Below are positions 42,467 through 51,045 of a DNA stretch of 64,000 nucleotides, in pieces; the first letter of the stretch is position 1; each line of letters opens with the position of its first letter. The stretch is from an uncultured Clostridia bacterium. GTDB taxonomy: Bacteria > Bacillota > Clostridia > TANB77 > CAG-508. The notes under the pieces were generated by a model. It did not search any database. It was not told the DNA's origin and was given only the letters and a program-made list of their open reading frames with translations. Both the position numbers and the translations under genes were made by a program. The stretch is taken from positions 372,001 through 436,000 of the forward strand of contig CAOSLI010000001.1 in NCBI GenBank assembly GCA_948524275.1, written 5' to 3'.

Positions 42467-43717
42467 ATGAAAAAATTTTTATCAACTTACAAGTCAACAA
42501 TAATTCTTCTTGCCTCAATTATTGTTGGAACAGTCGTAGGACTAATATTCAAAGAGAAGGCAACAGTACTTGCGCCATTAGGCGACATCTTCTTAAATCT
42601 TCTATTAGTGGTAATCGTTCCACTTATATTTATCAGCATTACAACGGCAGTAGCCAAAATGAAAGAGCCTAAACGTTTAGGCAAAATAGTAGGAACAATT
42701 TTATTAGTATTTATTATTACATCAATTATTTCAGTTCTAGTTGGTTTTGCTAGCACATATTTCTCAAAACTAGTTAAGCCAGAAGATACAAGCAAAATAA
42801 TGGAAGTATTTGATGAAGGAGAAGCAGAAGAAACAGAAGAGTTATCTATTGCTCAAAGAACAGTTAATCTATTAACTGTAAATGATTTTTCTAAACTATT
42901 ATCAAGAGATAATTTAATTGCATTATTAGTATTCTCTGTATTGTTTGGAATAGCAATTAATATGTCAAAAGAAAAAGCAGATCCTGTAATAAAATTCTTA
43001 GAGTCTGCAAATGTAATTATAAATAACATTATTAAAATAATAATGTATTATGCACCAATAGGTCTTGGATGCTATTTTGCATCAATTATAGGAAGTTTAG
43101 GTGCATCAATCGCAGTAGGGTATTTAAAGACGTTTGTACTTTACACAGTAGTATCACTTCTATTCTTTGCAATTATGTACACAATATATGCACTAATTGC
43201 AGGAGGAAAGAAAGGTATCAAATTATATTGGAAAAATGTTATACCTGCTACATTAACATCACTTGCTACTTGTTCTAGTGCAGCATCAATACCAGTAAAT
43301 ATTGAATGCGCTAAGAAGATAGGTGTTCCAGATGATATAGCAGAAACAACAATTCCATTAGGAACAAGTTTCCATAAAGACGGTTCTATAATAGGATCAA
43401 TGTTCAAGATAATGTTCCTAGTTTGCCTATTTGGCACACCACTTAGTGTACCTTTTGCATTCCAAGTTATAGGAATTGCATTACTTGCAACACTACTTAT
43501 AACAGGAGTTCCAATTGGTGGAGGAACAATTTCAGAAATGCTTATTATAACAATGCTTGGATATCCAGTAGCAGCACTTCCTATACTTACAATTATAGCT
43601 ACAATCATTGATGCTCCAGCTACAATGCTTAATGTTGTAGGAGACACTGCGTCATCAATGTTAGTTAGTAGAATAGTAGATGGAAGAGGTTGGTTAGACA
43701 AGAAAAAGACTAAATAA
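42467..43717 (+). CDS. Dicarboxylate/amino-acid:cation symporter (DAACS family)
   Basis: 416-residue GltPh-like elevator transporter with 8 membrane helices and two re-entrant hairpins. Family marks: VPLIFISITTAV near residue 52, the Ser-rich hairpin 1 LATCSSAASIPV near 265, and hairpin 2/TM8 with PIGGGTISEML and DAPATMLNVVGDTASSML. The NMDGT motif of typical glutamate carriers is replaced around FHKDGSIIGSMFK, so the substrate may be a dicarboxylate or a small neutral amino acid such as serine. Imports substrate with sodium or protons. Confidence 0.93.
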   Translation: MKKFLSTYKSTIILLASIIVGTVVGLIFKEKATVLAPLGDIFLNLLLVVIVPLIFISITTAVAKMKEPKRLGKIVGTILLVFIITSIISVLVGFASTYFSKLVKPEDTSKIMEVFDEGEAEETEELSIAQRTVNLLTVNDFSKLLSRDNLIALLVFSVLFGIAINMSKEKADPVIKFLESANVIINNIIKIIMYYAPIGLGCYFASIIGSLGASIAVGYLKTFVLYTVVSLLFFAIMYTIYALIAGGKKGIKLYWKNVIPATLTSLATCSSAASIPVNIECAKKIGVPDDIAETTIPLGTSFHKDGSIIGSMFKIMFLVCLFGTPLSVPFAFQVIGIALLATLLITGVPIGGGTISEMLIITMLGYPVAALPILTIIATIIDAPATMLNVVGDTASSMLVSRIVDGRGWLDKKKTK

Positions 43718-43756
43718 GAGTCTTAAAAAGTAGAGATTTATTAAAGAAGATAAGAA

Positions 43757-43798
43757 GACACACTTTCTAATAGACATTAGGAAGTGTGATTTTTTTAA
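43757..43798 (+). terminator. Intrinsic terminator
   Basis: CACACTTTCTAAT pairs with ATTAGGAAGTGTG around AGAC, followed by ATTTTTTT. Confidence 0.85.
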
Positions 43799-43911
43799 AC
43801 TGACCACTTAGTCCATAGAATTATTATACAAAATGTGATATAAATAGAATAACTTAAATAAGGAATAAATATACATAATATAAATTTTAAGTTTAGAAAG
43901 GGATATGAAAA

Positions 43912-45609
43912 ATGGCTGAGGTTAAAGAATATAAGAATATTAGAGAGATAATTTATGAATCGGCAGAAAACTTTAAAGATAAGATTGCGTTTGTAATTAA
44001 GCATAAGGCAAATGAATATGAGAACATAACATATAAAAAGTTTTTAGAAGACATAAATAAACTAGGAACAAGTTTATTTAAAATGGGATTAAAAAATAAG
44101 AGAATAGCTGTAATTGGAAGAAATAGATATGAATGGGTACTTTCTCATGTATCGAATTTATTAGGAGGCATTGTTTCTGTACCATTAGATAAGGATTTGC
44201 AATATGATGAACTAGAAAATTCGCTAGTAAGAAGCAAGGCAGAGTGTATTGTATTTGATGAAAAACTAGAAGACAAGATTAAAAAAATTAAAGAAAGCGG
44301 TAAAACTGAATTAACAGAGTATATCTGTATGAGTGAAATAGAAGGTTTTAAGTCTGTTAAGGAACTTTTAGTCGATGGAGAAAAATCATTAGAAGATGGA
44401 GATAAAGAATATATAAATGCAGAAATTGATGAAAACAAAATGAACATATTATTATTCACATCTGGAACAACATCTAAATCTAAAGCTGTAATGTTATCTC
44501 AAAGAAATATAGCATCTAATATATATGCACTTAAGAGCACAGAAGATATTAGAAGCACTGATACTAATATTGCTTTTTTACCGCTTCATCATATATTTGG
44601 TTCAACTTGTATGATAATGATGCTAGCATGTGGAGTAAAAAATGTTTTTCCAGATGGATTAAGATATATAAAGCAAAACTTGAACGAATATAAGGTAAGC
44701 CTATTCGTTGGAGTTCCAGTGCTTAATGACGCAATATACAAAACTATAATGAAAGAGATTGAAAAACAGGGAAAAACCAAGCTAATAAATATTGCAAAAA
44801 AAGTAAGTAATGTATTATTAAAAATTGGTATTGATATAAGAAGAAAATTATTTAAGCAAATTATTGATGCTCTAGGAGGAGAGCTTAGATTTATTGTATC
44901 AGGTGGAGCTCCAGCAGATCCTGAAATCTTGAAAGGGTTTAATGATTTTGGAATAAAGACAGTTAATGGTTATGGACTAACTGAAACTTCTCCAGTAATT
45001 GCTGCAGAAGATGATAAGCATTTAAGAAGTGGTTCAGTTGGTATTCCTACTATTAATGATACAATTGAAATTGTAGGTAAAGATAATAAAGGCATAGGAG
45101 AAATTAGAGTAAAAGGTCCTAACATAATGCTTGGATATTATGAAATGCCAGAAGAAACTGAAAATGTACTTAAGGATGGATGGTTTTATACTGGTGACCT
45201 TGGATATATTGATAAAGATGGCTTTATATTTATAACTGGAAGAAGCAAAAATATGATTGTTCTCAAGAATGGAAAAAAGATTTTTCCTGAGGAAATCGAA
45301 ACAGTTGTGGATAGATTAGAATTGGTATCTGAATCTATGGTATTTGGAATGCCAGGTAAAGATGATAAAAATGATGTTACTCTATCAGTTAAAATTGTTT
45401 ATGATGACGAAGTTCGCAAAGAAAAATATGGGGACAAAACAGAAGAAGAATTATATAAGATTATTTGGAGCCAAGTAAAGGAATTAAATAATACTTTCCC
45501 AAGATATAAACATATACAAAATATGATTTTAACTAATGAAGAACTAATTAAGACAACAACAAAGAAAGTAAAAAGACAAGAAGAAATGAAAAAGATGAAT
45601 ATAGTCTAA
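43912..45609 (+). CDS. AMP-dependent long-chain acyl-CoA/acyl-ACP ligase (second copy)
   Basis: 565 residues, uninterrupted paralogue of 20482-22336. FTSGTTSKSKAVML (P-loop), NGYGLTETSPVI, GWFYTGDLGYIDKDGF and NGKKIFPEEIE are all present. It lacks the 40-residue basic N-terminal extension of the first copy. It ends with TTKKVKRQEEM, the catalytic Lys region. The next gene encodes a TetR regulator that could control it in response to fatty acids or acyl-CoA. Confidence 0.92.
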   Translation: MAEVKEYKNIREIIYESAENFKDKIAFVIKHKANEYENITYKKFLEDINKLGTSLFKMGLKNKRIAVIGRNRYEWVLSHVSNLLGGIVSVPLDKDLQYDELENSLVRSKAECIVFDEKLEDKIKKIKESGKTELTEYICMSEIEGFKSVKELLVDGEKSLEDGDKEYINAEIDENKMNILLFTSGTTSKSKAVMLSQRNIASNIYALKSTEDIRSTDTNIAFLPLHHIFGSTCMIMMLACGVKNVFPDGLRYIKQNLNEYKVSLFVGVPVLNDAIYKTIMKEIEKQGKTKLINIAKKVSNVLLKIGIDIRRKLFKQIIDALGGELRFIVSGGAPADPEILKGFNDFGIKTVNGYGLTETSPVIAAEDDKHLRSGSVGIPTINDTIEIVGKDNKGIGEIRVKGPNIMLGYYEMPEETENVLKDGWFYTGDLGYIDKDGFIFITGRSKNMIVLKNGKKIFPEEIETVVDRLELVSESMVFGMPGKDDKNDVTLSVKIVYDDEVRKEKYGDKTEEELYKIIWSQVKELNNTFPRYKHIQNMILTNEELIKTTTKKVKRQEEMKKMNIV

Positions 45610-45698
45610 AATTATAATTTTACATAAAACAATTGCTAATTGCTGTATTTTATGATATTCTTAAAGTGAAAATTTATATATGAAAGAAGTAGATATAT

Positions 45699-46268
45699 AT
45701 GAATAGAACGAAAAGAATTATATTTAATACAGCAATTAAAGTATTCTCAGAAAAAGGATATGATAATGCAAGTATAGATGAGATAACTGCAATTGCGGGT
45801 GTTGCAAAAGGGTCTTTATATTATCATTTTGCTAAAAAAGAAGATATATTTGATATGCTATTAGAAGAAGGAATGAAACTTTTAAGCAACAATATAGAAT
45901 TAAAGACAAAAAAATGCAAAACTGCATTGGAGAAAATAAAAGCCTTGATACTAATTCAGACGAAAGTTGTAGTAAAATATGAAGACTTCTTAACTGTTGT
46001 TTTTGCTGAAGAATGGGGAGAAGGCGAAAAAAATATAAAATGCAGAAATGCGGTGTATGATTATATTTCTAGAATTGAAGAGATTGTAAAAGAAGGAATA
46101 GAAAATGGCGAATTTTATGATGGAGATACAGAAGCAATTGCGTCAGGAATTTTTGGTACAACATTTTCAAGTCTTATATATAGACTAAAGAAGAACAGAG
46201 AAGTAGATGTAGACAAAATATATAATGGATTTATTGATTATGTAATGAGAGCTATTATAAAAAACTAA
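45699..46268 (+). CDS. TetR/AcrR-family transcriptional regulator
   Basis: 189 residues. N-terminal helix-turn-helix: IIFNTAIKVFSEKGYDNAS then ITAIAGVAKGSLYYHFAKKEDIF (about 7-50). The all-helical ligand domain follows. It sits between the acyl-CoA ligase and a membrane glucosyltransferase-like gene, 10 bases ahead of the latter. Effector unknown. Confidence 0.92.
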   Translation: MNRTKRIIFNTAIKVFSEKGYDNASIDEITAIAGVAKGSLYYHFAKKEDIFDMLLEEGMKLLSNNIELKTKKCKTALEKIKALILIQTKVVVKYEDFLTVVFAEEWGEGEKNIKCRNAVYDYISRIEEIVKEGIENGEFYDGDTEAIASGIFGTTFSSLIYRLKKNREVDVDKIYNGFIDYVMRAIIKN

Positions 46269-46278
46269 GGAGAAATTA

Positions 46279-47757
46279 ATGAAGTATTTGACAAAAGTGA
46301 ATAAAGAAAAATTCACATCATTTATAATTATTCTTTTATTAGCATTAATCTCATGTGGAATTTTTCTTAAGTTTCACATGATAACTGATACATATTGGAA
46401 TATAGGATTAGGATATGAAGGATATAAGATAGAGCCACTCAAAGATGGAAGAATTATAAATTATTCAATTCTTTCAATAGCCCAGGTTATGAATATGCCA
46501 TTTAAGGTTTATCAATTTATAATGATGGCATTAAGTATTCTATTTTACTCTATATCTGCATATTGGATATATAATGAATTACAAGACAGATTAAAGAATA
46601 AGAATAGAATTAATAAAGCAATTTTACTTTTAGGCAGTTTTGCTATTATATTTAATCCAATGACAGTTGAAGCTTTTGCATATACAGAGGTCGTTATGGC
46701 TCTTAGTATATTACTAGGAACTAAGGCCGCTATTGCATTAAAAGGTTCAGATTGGAAATCAAGAATAAAGGCTTTAGCATTAGTAATAGCAATGGGAATT
46801 TGCTATCAAGGAACAATAAATTTTTTCATAACATTATCAATATTTTTATTTGCAACTACTAAAAAGCATAACATAAAAGATTGGATAAAAGAATTAGTTA
46901 TAATTGGTTTAATATCAATTATAACAATGGCAATTAGTCTAGTTACACTAAAGATATCTAATAATATTCTTAATAGAGAACAAAGTAGATTAGGTGATGA
47001 ATTCAACATCATATATATGATTAAAGGAAGTATAAATGTTGGAATAAATGTAATTACATCAATGACATTTAATCTATTTCCAAAATATTTAATTGCTTTA
47101 TTTATAATATTTGGAATTGTTTTAACAGGTGTATCTATAACAAAGAAAGAAGAAATAACAGCAATACCTAAATATTTATTTATAATTGCAGTAGCAGTCC
47201 TTTCGTGTACTTTTCCAATATTTCTTCAGACAGGACCATCAATTTCAGCGAGAATGTCATATTCAGTTGGTGCAATAATAGGACTTACAATTAACTATGT
47301 TATTTTATTACAAAGCAAAGAAAGTAAAATTATAAATAGGATATTACTTATAATTGCAATTATAGCTGTGGCTACAAATATATATGATTATATAATGTTA
47401 GGGTTAATGAATATTGAGTCACAGAAGGAAGAAAAAAGATATATAGACAAGATAAATGAATGTATTACAAAATATGAAGAAGAAAATGGAATAACAGTAA
47501 ATAAAGCAGCTATTACATTTGATAGAAAATTTGATTATACTTATTCTAATTTGCCTAATAATACTTTTACAACACGAGGAATACTGCCAGCATACTCAAG
47601 AATTCATACATTAAATTATTATACTAATAGAAAACTTGAGCTGGTTCAAATGAACAGAGATATTTATCAAATGTATTTTGCGAATAAAGATTTTAAAGAG
47701 TTTGGAGAAGAACAAGTTAAATTTAGCAAAGATACAGTTAATATCTGTGTGTATTAA
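46279..47757 (+). CDS. Polytopic membrane protein, glucosyltransferase II-like
   Basis: 492 residues with about 10-11 membrane helices and a C-terminal extracytoplasmic domain (about 385-492). The first external loop, following TM1, contains DTYWNIGLGYEGYK and DGRIINYSILS, resembling the GtrII-type glucosyltransferase domain of lipid-linked sugar transferases. That assignment is moderate. It would add a sugar to a surface polymer from a polyprenyl donor. Probably co-transcribed with the TetR gene. Confidence 0.65.
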   Translation: MKYLTKVNKEKFTSFIIILLLALISCGIFLKFHMITDTYWNIGLGYEGYKIEPLKDGRIINYSILSIAQVMNMPFKVYQFIMMALSILFYSISAYWIYNELQDRLKNKNRINKAILLLGSFAIIFNPMTVEAFAYTEVVMALSILLGTKAAIALKGSDWKSRIKALALVIAMGICYQGTINFFITLSIFLFATTKKHNIKDWIKELVIIGLISIITMAISLVTLKISNNILNREQSRLGDEFNIIYMIKGSINVGINVITSMTFNLFPKYLIALFIIFGIVLTGVSITKKEEITAIPKYLFIIAVAVLSCTFPIFLQTGPSISARMSYSVGAIIGLTINYVILLQSKESKIINRILLIIAIIAVATNIYDYIMLGLMNIESQKEEKRYIDKINECITKYEEENGITVNKAAITFDRKFDYTYSNLPNNTFTTRGILPAYSRIHTLNYYTNRKLELVQMNRDIYQMYFANKDFKEFGEEQVKFSKDTVNICVY

Positions 47758-47782
47758 AAAATATTTGACAGAGGAGGTAAAT

Positions 47783-48277
47783 ATGTCTAATAGAATTGAT
47801 AAAATTAATTATTATTTAGATATTGCTGAAACAGTTGCAGAAAGAGGAACATGCTTAAGAAAAGATTATGGATGCATTATTGTAAAAAATGATGAAATAA
47901 TATCAACAGGATACACTGGTGCACCACGTGGAAGAGCAAATTGTATCGATCTTAATTGTTGTATTAAAAAGAAACTGTATCCTGATATGCGTCATGGTGG
48001 ATATGATGCTTGTAGAAGTGTTCATGCAGAACAAAATGCAATTATAAGTGCTGCTAGAAAGGATATGATTGGTGGGGATATGTATTTAGTTGGAAAAAGA
48101 AAAGATACAGGAGAATATGAAGAAGGCGCTAACTCATGTCAAACATGTAGAAAGCTTATTATAAATGCAGGTATAAGTAATGTTATTGTTAGAACATCTA
48201 AAACTGAATATATAGAAGTGGATGTGAAAGATTGGATAGAAAATGATGAACTTTTAGATGGAAAAATAACATACTAA
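47783..48277 (+). CDS. comEB: Deoxycytidylate (dCMP) deaminase
   Basis: 164 residues from ATG 47783 (GAGGAGG 7 bases upstream; the frame is open further upstream only inside the previous gene). Zinc site HAEQNAI and the distal SCQTC (family PCxxC, here Ser for Pro); CVIV-type core KDYGCIIVKNDEIISTGYTGAPRG precedes it. Makes dUMP for dTMP synthesis. Ends at a strong hairpin. Confidence 0.93.
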   Translation: MSNRIDKINYYLDIAETVAERGTCLRKDYGCIIVKNDEIISTGYTGAPRGRANCIDLNCCIKKKLYPDMRHGGYDACRSVHAEQNAIISAARKDMIGGDMYLVGKRKDTGEYEEGANSCQTCRKLIINAGISNVIVRTSKTEYIEVDVKDWIENDELLDGKITY

Positions 48278-48283
48278 TATATA

Positions 48284-48317
48284 AAATAACCTTACATTTT
48301 TGTAAGGTTATTTTCAA
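48284..48317 (+). terminator. Intrinsic terminator
   Basis: AAAATAACCTTACA and TGTAAGGTTATTTT form a perfect 14-bp stem. Confidence 0.85.
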
Positions 48318-48363
48318 TCTGTATGTGTTATAATTAATGTATTAGATAGAAAGGAAGTAAAGA

Positions 48364-49047
48364 ATGAAGAAAATATTGATTATAGAAGATGATATAAAGT
48401 TAAGAGACGAGTTAGAGATATTTTTGAACAAAAATGGATATGAGGCACAGAGCCTTAAAACTTTTGAATCTGTAATAGATGATATTGAAAAAGTAAATGC
48501 AGATTTAGTATTATTAGATATAAACCTACCATTTTTAGATGGAGAATATATATGCAAGGAAGTTAGAAAAAAATCTAATGTTCCAATTATCATTATAACA
48601 AGTAGAGATAATGAGATAGATGAATTGGTTTCAATAAATTATGGAGCTGACCATTATATTACAAAGCCATTTAACATTCAAATACTTCTTGCTAAAATTG
48701 CTTCATTATTAAGGAGAAGTAATATGTCAGAAGAGATATTTGATAAAATAGATGCAAAAGATTTTATTTTGAATACATCAAACAGCACAATGGAATGCAA
48801 TGGTAAAATAATAGAACTTACTAAAAATGAATATAAGATTTTAAAATATTTAGTGCAAAATAGAGATATAATCGTATCAAGAGAAGATATAATGGAGTGT
48901 TTGTGGGATAGCGAAAGCTTTATTGATGATAATACTTTGACAGTTAATATTACAAGATTAAGGAATAAGTTAGAAGAATTAGATTTAAAGGAATTGCTAG
49001 AGACTAAAAGAGGACAGGGTTATATATTGAAAAGAAGGATGATCTAA
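48364..49047 (+). CDS. bceR: BceR-like response regulator
   Basis: 227-residue OmpR-type regulator. Phosphoacceptor Asp52 in LLDINLPFLDGEY, switch Thr in IIITSRDN, and Lys in ADHYITKPFNIQ. Winged helix with LTKNEYKILKYLVQNRD and VNITRLRNKLEEL. It heads a regulator-kinase-ABC-permease module typical of antimicrobial peptide detoxification in Firmicutes. No CGG codon. Confidence 0.93.
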   Translation: MKKILIIEDDIKLRDELEIFLNKNGYEAQSLKTFESVIDDIEKVNADLVLLDINLPFLDGEYICKEVRKKSNVPIIIITSRDNEIDELVSINYGADHYITKPFNIQILLAKIASLLRRSNMSEEIFDKIDAKDFILNTSNSTMECNGKIIELTKNEYKILKYLVQNRDIIVSREDIMECLWDSESFIDDNTLTVNITRLRNKLEELDLKELLETKRGQGYILKRRMI

Positions 49048-49069
49048 ATCAATAAAAGGGGAAAACAAA

Positions 49070-50085
49070 ATGATAAAAGAATTTATAAAGGAAAAGGCTG
49101 TAATGACAGTTCTTATTATATTTGCAATAGCAACGATTGAGATTTATTTAATGGCATATAAAGTTGGGAGCTTTATAAAAATATATATTCCAATAATAAT
49201 TATATTAATGTATATTATAAGCCTCATAATTGAATTTATTATAAAAAGTAGATATTACAAAAATTTTCAGCAGACTCTTGATGAGTTAGATGAGAAATAC
49301 CTTATAACAGAAATCATAAAAAATCCTAACTTTTGGGAAGGAAAAATATTAAAAAATTCATTGCAGCAAATTAATAAGTCAATGGCTGAAAATGTTAATA
49401 AATATAAATATATGCGGAGAAGATTACAAAGATTATATAGAATTATGGATCCACGAAATAAAAACTCCTATAGCAGCAAGCAAATTAATAATAGAAAATA
49501 ATAAAAATGAAGTTACAAAAAGTTTAGATGAAGAATTGCAAAAGATTGAAGATTATATTGATCAAGCATTATTTTATGCAAGAAGCAATACTGTTGAAAA
49601 AGATTATTATATTAAAAAAACAAAATTAAAAGATATTCTTAATGAAAGTATAAAGAAAAATAAAGGTGCACTAATTCGGAGATAAAATATTAGTAAATAT
49701 TAATAATGTAGACGTAGATGTAAATACAGATAGCAAATGGATAGTTTTTATTTTAAACCAAGTTATACAAAACAGCAGAAAATACAAGAAAAAAAGTGAA
49801 ACATTAGAGATAAAGATTCATGCAAAACAAAATCAGGAAAATGTGATTTTATATATTGAGGATAATGGAATTGGAATTAAGAAAGAAGAATTACCAAGGG
49901 TTTTTGAAAAAGGTTTTACAGGAACTAATGGGAGAATATCAAATAAAAAGTCCACTGGAATAGGATTATATTTATGTAAAAAATTATGCGACAAATTAGG
50001 ACTAAAAATAGAGGTAGATTCAATATATGGTGAAGGAACAAAAGTAAAAATTATATTTCCTGTGAGAAGTCTTACAAAAATGTAA
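49070..50085 (+). CDS. bceS: BceS-like sensor kinase, needs two +1 shifts at CGG (49415, 49677)
   Basis: Three frames: 49070-49414, 49416-49676 and 49678-50085, together 337 aa, the usual length of BceS-type intramembrane-sensing kinases (two helices at about 13-31 and 37-55, almost no external loop). The first join restores KYMGEDYKDYIELWIHEIKT, including the phosphorylated His in ELWIHEIKTPIA. The second restores NKGALIGDKILVNINN, between the dimerisation and ATP-binding domains. The ATP domain has VFEKGFTGTNGR and STGIGLYLCKKLC. Both interruptions are CGG codons whose first base must be skipped. Confidence 0.87.
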
Positions 50086-50097
50086 GGCTTTTGTAAT
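50068..50097 (+). terminator. Stem-loop at kinase stop
   Basis: AGTCTTACA and TGTAAGGCTTTTG pair across the stop codon of the kinase gene. Confidence 0.5.
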
Positions 50098-50149
50098 GTA
50101 ATTCGATGGCAATGTACCTTATATAGCGAGTATAATTATAATCAAGAAG

Positions 50150-50256
50150 AGGGGTGTCCCCTTGATCGGCCAAGGGGACGTACTTTTTGGCCAGGGCCCA
50201 AAGGACCGTCCCCGATGGTTGAAATCCAACCAAAAAGGACCGTCCCTATTGGTTGA
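50150..50256. repeat. GGGACG palindromic repeat, copy 5 (longest)
   Basis: Begins GGGGTGTCCCCTTGATCGGCC and continues GGGGACGTACTTTTTGGCC, then two ACCGTCCC blocks separated by GGTTGAAATCCAACC. Same orientation as 19352-19422. It is inserted between bceS and bceA. Confidence 0.75.
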
Positions 50257-50277
50257 AGTAAGAAAGGAAGGAATTTT

Positions 50278-51045
50278 ATGGAGAAAATCTTAGAAGTTAA
50301 GAACATAGAAAAGTACTATGGAAATAAGTCAAATTTAACAAAGGCGATAGATAATATTAGTTTTGATGTTCAAAAAGGTGAGTTCGTTGGAATTATGGGA
50401 GCAAGCGGTTCAGGTAAAAGTACACTCTTAAATACTATTTCTACAATAGATAGAGTAACTTCAGGACACATTATTATTAATGGAGAAGACATTACTAAGT
50501 TAAAAGGAAATAAGCTGAATAAATTTAGAAGAGAAGAACTAGGATTTATTTTTCAAGATTTCAATTTGCTTGATACTTTGACCGCTTATGAAAATATTGC
50601 ACTTTCACTTACCATTCAAAAGGTCAATGCAAAAGAAATTGATAGAAGAGTAAATGATATGGCAGAAAAGCTAGGTATCAAAGAAATTCTAAAGAAGTAT
50701 CCTTACCAAGTATCTGGTGGACAAAAACAAAGAATTGCATCAGCAAGAGCAATAATTACAAATCCAAAACTTATACTGGCTGATGAGCCAACAGGTGCGC
50801 TAGATTCAAAATCTGCAAGACAGTTGTTGGAAAACTTTGAATATTTAAATAAAGAAATGAAAGCGACTATTTTAATGGTTACACATGACGCCTTCACAGC
50901 TTCGTATGCAAATAGAATTTTATTTATTAAAGATGGAAAAATTTTTAATGAGATTTCAAAGGGAAATGATACAAGAAAACAGTTCTTTGAAAAAATAATA
51001 GAGGTTCAAACACTTCTTGGAGGTGATTTAAACGATGTTATTTAA
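50278..51045 (+). CDS. bceA: BceA-like ABC transporter ATPase
   Basis: 255-residue MacB/LolD-type ATPase. Walker A GASGSGKST (about 40-48), Q-loop FIFQDFNLLD, signature VSGGQKQRIASARA, Walker B LILADEPTGALD, and the H-loop in MVTHDAF. Its stop overlaps the permease start by 11 bases. Works with the BceB-like permease to free lipid II-cycle intermediates from peptide antibiotics. Ribosome binding site GAAAGGAAGG. Confidence 0.94.
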   Translation: MEKILEVKNIEKYYGNKSNLTKAIDNISFDVQKGEFVGIMGASGSGKSTLLNTISTIDRVTSGHIIINGEDITKLKGNKLNKFRREELGFIFQDFNLLDTLTAYENIALSLTIQKVNAKEIDRRVNDMAEKLGIKEILKKYPYQVSGGQKQRIASARAIITNPKLILADEPTGALDSKSARQLLENFEYLNKEMKATILMVTHDAFTASYANRILFIKDGKIFNEISKGNDTRKQFFEKIIEVQTLLGGDLNDVI

